Source of the DNA: Oceanihabitans iliipiscarium
Lineage (GTDB): Bacteria > Bacteroidota > Bacteroidia > Flavobacteriales > Flavobacteriaceae
Assembly: GCF_042686125.1 (NCBI RefSeq)
Contig: NZ_JBHUOV010000001.1
Coordinates: forward strand, 992,001 to 1,056,000
DNA: 64,000 nt
Direction of reading: 5' to 3'
In this document: positions 57,157-64,000 of the stretch, piece after piece
Numbering within the stretch: the stretch's first letter is position 1
Layout of the letters: each line of letters begins with the position of its first letter
Program-made: the position numbers and the translations under genes
Notes under the pieces: generated by a model
The model's input: only the letters and a program-made list of their open reading frames with translations
Told to the model about the DNA's origin: nothing
Database searches by the model: none

Positions 57157-58746
57157 ATGGAATTTAAATTTGGAGGTTCTGCAGAGAATCAAAAAACAGT
57201 TTTAGGACATCCTTCAGGGTTGTTTGTACTCTTCTTTACTGAAATGTGGGAACGCTTCTCTTATTATGGAATGCGTGCATTGCTGGTATTATTTTTAGTA
57301 TCAACTGTATTAGATGGAGGCTGGGAATGGTCAAGAGCTGATGCCTTAGTGCTTTATGGATGGTATACAGGACTAGTATATCTAACACCAATAATTGGTG
57401 GATTTATTGCGGATAAATTTATGGGTTATAGAAAAGCAGTCGTTCTAGGGGCTTTTATTATGACTTTAGGTCATGCAGCTATGGCATTAGAAGGTATGAC
57501 ATCTATGTTTTTCTATGCTGGACTAACTTTTTTAATTATTGGGAATGGATTTTTTAAACCAAACATTTCATCAATGGTTGGGCAACTATACAAGACTCAA
57601 GGCAAAGAGAAAGATGGAGGATATACCATATTCTATATGGGAATTAACGCTGGTGCCTTTTTAGGTATTTTACTATGTGGTTATATTGGTGAAAATATTG
57701 GTTGGCATTATGGCTTTGGTCTTGCTGGTATCTTTATGTTCTTAGGGATGTTGCAATTTTACTTTACTCAAAAAATATTTGGAAAAATTGGATTGACTCC
57801 AAAACAAGCAGAAGATTTTGATGACGTAATTGAAGACGGTGTTGAAAAAATTGGAGAGGATATCAAAGAAGCAATTGAAGAAGCGGAAAGCTCTAAAGTG
57901 GTTAGAGATAGAATGATTGTAATAGGAGTATTTTCTTTATTTGTAGTGTTCTTTTGGTGGGCGTTTGAACAAGCTGGTGGATCCATGACCGTTTTTGCAG
58001 CAGATTATACAGATAGAGCTTTAGAAGGAAGTGCAGCAATGACATTTAAAATCGTAAATACTATTATTACTGTAGTGCCAATGTTGGTTATTACTTGGGT
58101 TTTGGTTATGTTATTTAAACAAACGTTTAGCAAATTTAGTTTAGCAAGTATCTTGTTAGGTTTAAGCTTTGTTATTATTTGGGGTATTGTTATTTGGATG
58201 TTAAACAGAGAGTTTCAATCAGATGCAACCGAAGTACCAGCATCGTGGTTCTCGGTTCTAAACTCCTTATTTATTATTCTATTTGCGCCTGTTTTCTCTA
58301 AAATATGGGAAAGTAAATTAAACCCTTCTGGACCAGTTAAGTTTGCCATAGGTCTGTTATTAGTAGGCCTAGGGTTTGGAATTTTAGCTTATGGTGCTGC
58401 TGGGATACCTGATGGAGCTAAAACAGCTTCTGTGAGTTTAATGTTCTTAGTTGGAGCGTATTTCTTACATACTATGGGCGAACTATGTGTGTCACCAGTT
58501 GGATTATCTTATGTTAGTAAACTAGCGCCTGTTAAATTTGTAAGTTTAATGTTTGGAATTTGGTTCACAGCTAATTTCTTCGCTAATCTTTTAGGAGGTG
58601 TTACAGGAAGTTTTATTGATCCAATTTCTGAAGAGTATGGACTATCCACATTTTTCTTAATATTTACAATTATACCTATAGCAGCAGCGATAATAATGAT
58701 GTTGTTAAATCCTATGCTTAAAAGAAAAATGCATGGTATTAAATAA
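57157..58746 (+). CDS. POT-family peptide MFS transporter
   Basis: The 529-residue proton-coupled transporter has the POT motifs FTEMWERFSYYGMRALL at the N-terminus, GNGFFKPNISSMVGQLY and FYMGINAGAFLG, and about 14 membrane segments. It would import the di- and tripeptides released by the DPP-IV-like enzyme encoded before it. It is followed by a clear terminator. Confidence 0.9.
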   Translation: MEFKFGGSAENQKTVLGHPSGLFVLFFTEMWERFSYYGMRALLVLFLVSTVLDGGWEWSRADALVLYGWYTGLVYLTPIIGGFIADKFMGYRKAVVLGAFIMTLGHAAMALEGMTSMFFYAGLTFLIIGNGFFKPNISSMVGQLYKTQGKEKDGGYTIFYMGINAGAFLGILLCGYIGENIGWHYGFGLAGIFMFLGMLQFYFTQKIFGKIGLTPKQAEDFDDVIEDGVEKIGEDIKEAIEEAESSKVVRDRMIVIGVFSLFVVFFWWAFEQAGGSMTVFAADYTDRALEGSAAMTFKIVNTIITVVPMLVITWVLVMLFKQTFSKFSLASILLGLSFVIIWGIVIWMLNREFQSDATEVPASWFSVLNSLFIILFAPVFSKIWESKLNPSGPVKFAIGLLLVGLGFGILAYGAAGIPDGAKTASVSLMFLVGAYFLHTMGELCVSPVGLSYVSKLAPVKFVSLMFGIWFTANFFANLLGGVTGSFIDPISEEYGLSTFFLIFTIIPIAAAIIMMLLNPMLKRKMHGIK

Positions 58747-58761
58747 GGTTAAAATATATAC

Positions 58762-58790
58762 AAAAACGCCTCAATGAGGCGTTTTTTATT
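58762..58790 (+). terminator. Intrinsic terminator after the POT transporter
   Basis: AAAAACGCCTC (58762-58772) and GAGGCGTTTTT (58776-58786) form an 11-bp perfect hairpin with a 3-nt loop, followed by a T-rich stretch. Confidence 0.9.
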
Positions 58791-58797
58791 TTTTTTG

Positions 58798-58805
58798 TAA
58801 TTTTG
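58798..58805 (+). promoter_or_regulatory. Flavobacterial -7 box (TAATTTTG) for the thioredoxin gene
   Basis: TAATTTTG matches TAnnTTTG and ends 26 nt before the ATG at 58832. It lies directly after the terminator of the preceding gene. Confidence 0.5.
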
Positions 58806-58831
58806 GAATAATAATTGACACTATATAAAGT

Positions 58832-59380
58832 ATGAAAAATTTAGTACTTACACTTTTACTTGCAGTTTTTACAGTAGGCACTGTTGCTGCTCAAAAAATA
58901 AATTGGGTAACTCTTGAAGAAGCCATGGAACTTCAAAAGAAAAAGCCTAAAAAAATTATGATAGACATGTACACAGTTTGGTGTGGACCATGTAAAATGT
59001 TAGATAAAAACACGTTCCAAAATAAGGATGTTGTTGACTATGTGAATAAAAATTATTACGCCGTTAAATTTAATGCAGAAGGTAATGATATTGTGAAGTT
59101 TAGAGGCAAAGAATATACAAATCCAAATTATGACCCTGCCAAGGCTAGCAGACGAAATAATGCACATCAGTTGACACGATTATTTGGTATTACTGCGTAT
59201 CCAACCATTGTTTATTTAGATGAAAAAGGCGAAGTTATTGCTCCAATTAAAGGCTATCAAAAACCTGATCAAATAGAACTGTATTTAAAGATGTTTGCTA
59301 CAGATGATTATAAAGAATTAACAGATCAGCAGGCATTTAGCGATTACTATTTAGCCTTTAAACCAGAGTTTAAAAGCTAA
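58832..59380 (+). CDS. Exported thioredoxin-like protein
   Basis: The 182-residue protein has a signal peptide (MKNLVLTLLLAVFTVGTVAAQ), a thioredoxin fold with the active-site WCGPCK near residue 50 and a cis-Pro in TAYPTIVYL. It is probably a periplasmic disulfide reductant. The gene is convergent with comEC and its terminator lies inside the comEC 3' end. Confidence 0.88.
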   Translation: MKNLVLTLLLAVFTVGTVAAQKINWVTLEEAMELQKKKPKKIMIDMYTVWCGPCKMLDKNTFQNKDVVDYVNKNYYAVKFNAEGNDIVKFRGKEYTNPNYDPAKASRRNNAHQLTRLFGITAYPTIVYLDEKGEVIAPIKGYQKPDQIELYLKMFATDDYKELTDQQAFSDYYLAFKPEFKS

Positions 59381-59385
59381 TTAGT

Positions 59386-61419
59386 TTAGTCACTTAATAT
59401 AAAAGCTCCCGTTTTACCAGTTTGGTAAAATGGGAGCTTTCTTTTTTTACAAGACGATTCCCATCGTGTTATATAGGATTTGTAATTGCTACCATCTGCA
59501 ATGATGCCTTTTGGTTGTAGTGAATCCATGAGCCGCTCTAAATTAATTTTAGGCGAATTGTAAAGTAAAACATAATCTGGATTTATAGTTTTAATATTAT
59601 AAACACCTAAACTATCAACTAAGAAAATAGTTTTGTTTTTGTAAACAAATAGATCTTGTAAAGTATCTTCGGTCACGTGATGAATATAATTTGCTACTAA
59701 ATAATCAGAGACTACTTCGTTGTATTTTATTGTGTCTAAATTATGAAAAATATCTAATCTCTTATGGTGCTTTTGGGCAATTACAGTATGCCTGCTTTTG
59801 TAAAAAATAATGAATGCATCATTACTGTTTTTATATTTGGTATATACAGACGCTGCCTGTAAACTTATAATTGAAATACAGAAAGCAATTATTGATTTGT
59901 GGCTTCGGTTTATGTATAAACTGATTAAAGTTATTATGATAAAATAAGAAGTAAAAACATGAAGCAGACTAAATGAAATATCTTTAATTATAAATTGATC
60001 TTGTTTTGCAATCCAACCAAAAAAAGTATTCATTAAGCTAATAACTTCCCCAAAACAATCCGCTAATAGTTGTGGTAAGATATTTAATGATGCCATGATA
60101 ATGATAATAATACCAGTTGTTAGAATTAATCCTAATAATGGAATAATAATAATATTTGACAACCAAAATAGCCCAGGAAACTGATGAAAATAAAAGAAGC
60201 TTATAGGTAACACACCAAATTGTGCTGCTAGTGTTACTGTTAGAATTTGCCATAGCTTATCTGGAAGCCAAAATTTTGGCTTCCAGATGTTGTATAGTAT
60301 TGGCTGTATTGAAACGATTGCAAGTACTGCTAAATAGCTTAGCTGAAAACCAACATCAAATAAAAATAAAGGCTTGAAAAGTAAAATAAAAAATACAGAA
60401 ATAGCGAGTGTATTATAAATGTTACTAGGACGCTTTAAATGCATACCAATTGCAACAATACTAAACATGGTAGATGCTCTAATGACGGAAGCAGATGCGC
60501 CAGCTATTAGAGCATATGACCATAACAATAGTATTATTAATACCATTTTTATGGTCTTGCCATGTTTTAAGCGTTCTAGAGGTTTGAAAAAACCATTTAA
60601 AATGAGTAACAGAATTCCAATATGTAACCCAGAGACAGCAAGAATATGTACAGCTCCTGCATTTATATAATTGGTGTAAACGGCTTTATCTATATTTTGC
60701 CTCTGACCTAAAATTAGTGCGTTAATAATCGCTAATTCATCAGATTTAAAATGATAAAGTTGAAGCTTTTGGTTAATGGTGTTTCTTAATTTATTTGCGT
60801 AACCATTAAGTGTATGAATGTTGTCACTGACGTGGAAAAGTGTCTTGGGACTAACAAATAGTTGATGATAAATATATTGTTTTTCTAAATACGCTTTATA
60901 ATCAAATTGATTTGGGTTTAAAGCCGAATTGATATCTGTGAAACGCTCACTAGTGTTATAAATAGCATCAACGTTTAATGGTTTTGTTAAATGATCTTTC
61001 GGAATATTTAATAAGGCTTTACCTGAAGTTTTTTCACTTGCAATTTGAAGAATCTCAATTATATATTTATCATGATAAAATCCAGACTTTAAAACCTTCT
61101 TAATTCTAAAAGTAATTGGTGTAACAGAATCATTTTTAAAAGAATAATTATGAGTGTAATGATTTGAAAAGTGCTTTTGATTATGAAAGTTTGTACTTGT
61201 AATTCCAATAAAAATAGTCGTTATATAAGTAGTAACACCAAACCAAATGGTTTTGTTAAACTGTTTTTTAGCAACATATAATAAAAGACTAAGAATTGTT
61301 AATAATATAATAGCGATAAGACTAATTAGCGCTGTAGAAATAGAAAATGTTTGTGCTATTAGAATACCAACGATTAAACAAGCACATAATTTTATAATTG
61401 TAAAATTAATAAGTTTCAC
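59386..61419 (-). CDS. comEC: ComEC/Rec2-family DNA uptake channel
   Basis: The 677-residue protein has an N-terminal membrane/OB-fold region, the competence domain with AGAVHILAVSGLHIGILL near 255 and many membrane segments. The C-terminal part lacks an obvious metallo-beta-lactamase motif such as HxHxDH, so it may be of the short type without the nuclease domain. It translocates single-stranded DNA in transformable bacteria. Its last codons are also the hairpin terminator of the convergent gene. Confidence 0.87.
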   Translation of the reverse strand: MKLINFTIIKLCACLIVGILIAQTFSISTALISLIAIILLTILSLLLYVAKKQFNKTIWFGVTTYITTIFIGITSTNFHNQKHFSNHYTHNYSFKNDSVTPITFRIKKVLKSGFYHDKYIIEILQIASEKTSGKALLNIPKDHLTKPLNVDAIYNTSERFTDINSALNPNQFDYKAYLEKQYIYHQLFVSPKTLFHVSDNIHTLNGYANKLRNTINQKLQLYHFKSDELAIINALILGQRQNIDKAVYTNYINAGAVHILAVSGLHIGILLLILNGFFKPLERLKHGKTIKMVLIILLLWSYALIAGASASVIRASTMFSIVAIGMHLKRPSNIYNTLAISVFFILLFKPLFLFDVGFQLSYLAVLAIVSIQPILYNIWKPKFWLPDKLWQILTVTLAAQFGVLPISFFYFHQFPGLFWLSNIIIIPLLGLILTTGIIIIIMASLNILPQLLADCFGEVISLMNTFFGWIAKQDQFIIKDISFSLLHVFTSYFIIITLISLYINRSHKSIIAFCISIISLQAASVYTKYKNSNDAFIIFYKSRHTVIAQKHHKRLDIFHNLDTIKYNEVVSDYLVANYIHHVTEDTLQDLFVYKNKTIFLVDSLGVYNIKTINPDYVLLYNSPKINLERLMDSLQPKGIIADGSNYKSYITRWESSCKKRKLPFYQTGKTGAFILSD
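59402..59448 (+). terminator. Terminator of the thioredoxin gene embedded in comEC codons
   Basis: Positions 59402-59419 and 59423-59440 form an 18-bp hairpin with one G-T pair and a 3-nt loop, followed by CTTTTTTT on the plus strand. No U-run follows on the minus strand. The hairpin lies within comEC residues about 660-673. Confidence 0.85.
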
Positions 61420-61462
61420 ATTATAAATATAGTAAATATTCTCTATTTATAAAGAAAATAAT

Positions 61463-61987
61463 CTACAAAATGCGTCTAGCCTGCACATAAGCTAAATACC
61501 AATAACGCTCTGCAAGATTTGAAATCATAACTCCTTTGCTGGTAGAAGCATGAATAAACTCAACATAACCTGTTCTTGATGTTGTGACAATACCAACATG
61601 ATTTACAGACCGACTATTTTTTTTTGTTGCAAAGAATAGTAAATCACCTTCTTGTACTCGCTTTAAGTCAACCCAGTCGCCTGTTTTAGCTAAATCTTTA
61701 GTAGTTCTTGGTAAATTTATATGCTCTTTTTTAAAAGAAGTATAGACTAATCCTGAGCAATCCATTCCCTTTTTTGTTGTCCCACCATACTTGTAACGTA
61801 CACCTTCAAAGGTTTTGGCATAATCAACTATATTCGATATGCTTTTGCTGCTTGATGGTTGAGGTGCTGAGGAATTGGTTGTGGTTTTGGTTATACGTGT
61901 TTTTTTAGTTGTAATACGCTTGCTTTTAGAAGACTTACAGGAAGAAATAGAAACTAACAATATAAGAAAGAGGGCAATTTTTTTCAT
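61463..61987 (-). CDS. NlpC/P60 (C40) lipoprotein peptidase
   Basis: The 174-residue protein has a lipobox (LVSISSCKSS), a Ser/Thr-rich linker and a C40 domain with Cys in MDCSGLVY, His in VNHVGIV and His in VEFIHAST. It probably cuts peptide cross-links in peptidoglycan at the membrane. It is 8 bp downstream of lpxB. Confidence 0.88.
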   Translation of the reverse strand: MKKIALFLILLVSISSCKSSKSKRITTKKTRITKTTTNSSAPQPSSSKSISNIVDYAKTFEGVRYKYGGTTKKGMDCSGLVYTSFKKEHINLPRTTKDLAKTGDWVDLKRVQEGDLLFFATKKNSRSVNHVGIVTTSRTGYVEFIHASTSKGVMISNLAERYWYLAYVQARRIL

Positions 61988-61995
61988 AAAGATAT

Positions 61996-63111
61996 TTAAG
62001 TATTTATAGCATCAAATATAAGTTTAGCTGTTTTTTTACTCGCACCTTTTCCACCAAGTTTTTTTTCAAGTTCATAATACGCAATAAAATATTTAGTGCG
62101 TTCATATTCATCAAGGATGTGATCTAATTCTTTTTGTAATCGTTTGGTATTGAAATCATTTTGAATTAACTCCGTAACCACTTCTTTATTCATAATCAAA
62201 TTCACCAAAGAAATAAAATCTAAATTTACAACACGTTTACCAATTTGATAGGATAGCCAGCTTCCTTTATAGCAAACAACTTGTGGAACTTTAAATAAAG
62301 CAGTCTCTAAAGTTGCTGTACCTGATGTCACTAAAGCGGCAAATGAAACACTTAGTAAATCATAAGTCTTATTAGAAATAAAATGAACGTTTTGATTGCT
62401 TATAAACTGCTCGTAAAAACTGTAATCTTGACTAGGTGCACCAGCAATGACAAACTGATAATTAGGATAATTAGAAACCACACTTAACATGACAGAAAGC
62501 ATTTTTTTAATTTCTTGCTTTCTGCTTCCTGGTAATAATGCAATAATGGGTTTGTCATCTAATTCATGTTCTGCTCTAAAAGTATATTCATCAACTTGAG
62601 TTCTGTTTGCAATAGCATCAATTAAAGGATGACCAACAAAATGAATTGGGTAGTTGTGTTTTTCTTCATAGAATTTTTTTTCAAAAGGAAGAATAACATA
62701 CATTTCATCTACATCACGTTTTATAGCTTTAATTCTATTTTCTTTCCATGCCCAAATTTGAGGAGAAATATAATAATGTGTTTTGTAACCTTTTAATTTT
62801 GCCCATTTAGCAATTCGAAGATTAAAGCCTGGATAGTCAATAAAAATAATAACATCTGGATTATAGACTTCAATATCTTTTTTGCAAAATGTTAAGTTTC
62901 TAGTGATTGTTCTTAAATTCATGACAACTTCAAGAAACCCCATGAATGCTAAATCTCTATAATGTTTTACTAAAGTATTACTGACTTGAAGCATCAAATC
63001 TCCTCCCCAAAATCTAAAGTCAGCATTAACATCTTCTACTTGTAATGCTTTCATTAAATTTGAGCCGTGTAAATCACCTGAAGCTTCTCCAGCAATGATG
63101 TAATACTTCAT
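61996..63111 (-). CDS. lpxB: Lipid-A-disaccharide synthase
   Basis: LpxB joins UDP-2,3-diacylglucosamine and lipid X in lipid A synthesis. The 371-residue protein starts YYIIAGEASGDLHGSNLM and has the GT19 stretches SPQIWAWKENRI, LLPGSRKQEI and TSGTATLETALF. It lies in a run with surE and a small membrane protein gene. Confidence 0.94.
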   Translation of the reverse strand: MKYYIIAGEASGDLHGSNLMKALQVEDVNADFRFWGGDLMLQVSNTLVKHYRDLAFMGFLEVVMNLRTITRNLTFCKKDIEVYNPDVIIFIDYPGFNLRIAKWAKLKGYKTHYYISPQIWAWKENRIKAIKRDVDEMYVILPFEKKFYEEKHNYPIHFVGHPLIDAIANRTQVDEYTFRAEHELDDKPIIALLPGSRKQEIKKMLSVMLSVVSNYPNYQFVIAGAPSQDYSFYEQFISNQNVHFISNKTYDLLSVSFAALVTSGTATLETALFKVPQVVCYKGSWLSYQIGKRVVNLDFISLVNLIMNKEVVTELIQNDFNTKRLQKELDHILDEYERTKYFIAYYELEKKLGGKGASKKTAKLIFDAINT

Positions 63112-63115
63112 TTAA

Positions 63116-63400
63116 TTATAAAAATTTAAAAGCAAAGGTTAATACTGCAATTAAAATAGTTGCAATAAGTACACCTCGTGCGCGTGCATCTTGTTTTTTT
63201 CTTAAAAAATAAAAAAAAGCAATAAGGTTTAAAATAGCTCCAAGACTTATAAGTTTTCCGATAAAACCTTGAGCATTTGCTGTTTTAATAACTTGTATAA
63301 AGCCATCACCTTTTCCTAAAAAATGCGCAGCTAAAAACAAACCAATTCCGTTAGTAATTAACCCAACAATTAACCCAATTATAGTTTCTTTTCTAGTCAT
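63116..63400 (-). CDS. Small three-helix membrane protein
   Basis: The 94-residue protein has three hydrophobic segments (GLIVGLITNGIGLFLAA, LISLGAILNLIAFFYF, VLIATILIAVLTFAF). I do not recognise it. It overlaps the end of surE by 8 bp and precedes lpxB by 4 bp, so it is in the same operon. Confidence 0.7.
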   Translation of the reverse strand: MTRKETIIGLIVGLITNGIGLFLAAHFLGKGDGFIQVIKTANAQGFIGKLISLGAILNLIAFFYFLRKKQDARARGVLIATILIAVLTFAFKFL

Positions 63401-64000
63401 TAAAATTCCAAGTATTTAAGTTTTGTATGCAATAATGTGCTGTTAAGTCAAATTGAACAGGAACAATAGAAACATAACCATTATCTAAAGCCCATTCGTC
63501 TGTGTCTTCGCCATGGTCTAAATTTACAAATTTTCCTGTAAGCCAATAATAAGCCTTGCCTTGAGGACTAATGCGTTTGTCAAATTCTTCAACCCAATTT
63601 GCTTTTGCCTGCCTACAAATTCTTACGCCTTTAATGTCTTTTTGCTCAAGTTTTGGGAAATTCACATTTAATACTACGCCAGATGCTAAACCGTTTTTTA
63701 ATACATTTTGGACTATTGTTTTGGCGAAATATTGGGCAGCTTCAAAATTAGCGTTCCAATTATAATCTAATAATGAAAACCCAATAGAAGGAATGCCTTC
63801 AATTCCAGCTTCAAGAGCAGCGCTCATAGTCCCAGAATAAATTACATTTATAGAAGAGTTTGAGCCATGGTTAATCCCTGAAACACATAAGTCAGGTCTG
63901 CGGTCTAAAATCTCGCTAATAGCGAGTTTAACACAATCTGCAGGCGTGCCAGAGCAATTGTATTCTATTTGTTTGCCTTCATCAATATAAACTCGCTCTA
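63393..64000 (-). CDS. surE: 5'-nucleotidase SurE, 5' end beyond the window
   Basis: The frame is open from 63393 to the window edge. The visible about 202 residues include SGTPADCVKLA, GINHGSNSSINVIYSGTMSAALE and FVNLDHGEDTDEWALD, characteristic of SurE, so the frame extends past the ATG at 63827, which is internal. SurE is a broad metal-dependent nucleotidase. The metal-binding N-terminal DDG motif lies outside the window. Confidence 0.9.
   Translation of the reverse strand, partial: ERVYIDEGKQIEYNCSGTPADCVKLAISEILDRRPDLCVSGINHGSNSSINVIYSGTMSAALEAGIEGIPSIGFSLLDYNWNANFEAAQYFAKTIVQNVLKNGLASGVVLNVNFPKLEQKDIKGVRICRQAKANWVEEFDKRISPQGKAYYWLTGKFVNLDHGEDTDEWALDNGYVSIVPVQFDLTAHYCIQNLNTWNFND

Overview
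The window is a compact, AT-rich, almost fully coding stretch of chromosome from a member of the Bacteroidota, most likely a marine Flavobacteriaceae. Support for this comes from the TAnnTTTG promoter boxes with very short leaders, the mevalonate route to isoprenoids, gene families typical of the group (GYDIA-type GHMP kinase, flavobacterial S9 peptidase next to a POT transporter, LptC, CoaX), weak or absent Shine-Dalgarno sites, and dispersed palindromic repeats of a kind seen in flavobacterial genomes. No phage, insertion sequence, integrase, CRISPR array or rRNA was seen. One tRNA (Phe, GAA) is present. The right edge cuts the gene surE.

Layout: 0.2-4.7 kb, a phosphoesterase fused to an Omp85-type barrel and a convergent lipoprotein gene. 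4.9-8.9 kb, methionine sulfoxide reductases msrB-msrA, an alpha/beta-hydrolase-OsmC fusion, a flavoprotein and DUF1697. 8.9-12.8 kb, lower mevalonate pathway (decarboxylase, kinase), a UbiA prenyltransferase and an RluB-like pseudouridine synthase that lacks the usual catalytic Asp. 12.8-18.0 kb, a polyamine operon (arginine decarboxylase, agmatinase, deoxyhypusine-synthase-like enzyme, GNAT-nitrilase fusion) preceded by a 339-bp non-coding stretch that can form a three-way junction with a pseudoknot. 18-23.4 kb, small proteins and an envelope glycosyltransferase group. 23.4-26.3 kb, a polyferredoxin plus FAD oxidoreductase pair. 26.4-28.7 kb, a GH113-like glycosidase coupled to a POTRA/Omp85 protein.

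The most distinctive block is 28.7-35.9 kb, a nine-gene minus-strand cluster for arsenosugar biosynthesis: peroxidase-like CxxC protein, radical SAM ArsS, rhodanese, TIGR04282 glycosyltransferase, purine nucleoside phosphorylase, arsenite methyltransferase ArsM, a sterol-desaturase-type di-iron membrane enzyme, a DUF547 lipoprotein and a TIGR04283 glycosyltransferase. The plausible order of reactions is methylation of arsenite (ArsM), adenosylation to a dimethylarsinoyl nucleoside (ArsS), phosphorolytic removal of adenine (nucleoside phosphorylase) and glycosyl transfer. The lipid-type hydroxylase and lipoprotein suggest a possible onward step to arsenolipids; this part is inference.

36-44.3 kb holds a Na+/H+ antiporter and purine catabolism: XdhC, an uncharacterised membrane protein plus P-loop protein, xanthine dehydrogenase subunits and guanine deaminase. 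44.4-50.2 kb has tRNA-Phe, coaX, outer-membrane and TPR proteins, lptC and a CNNM/CBS membrane protein. 50.3-54.7 kb has a PpiD-type chaperone and the upper mevalonate genes (GHMP kinase, HMG-CoA reductase). 54.9-59.4 kb has a peptide-use module (DPP-IV-like peptidase and POT transporter) and a thioredoxin. 59.4-64 kb has comEC, an NlpC/P60 lipoprotein, lpxB, a small membrane protein and surE.

Two repeat families deserve attention: three about 117-131-bp elements bounded by GCGTTA and AACGCCC in intergenic gaps, two of them inside the arsenosugar cluster, and a second palindromic repeat inserted in frame inside two glycosyltransferase genes, adding extra peptide segments.
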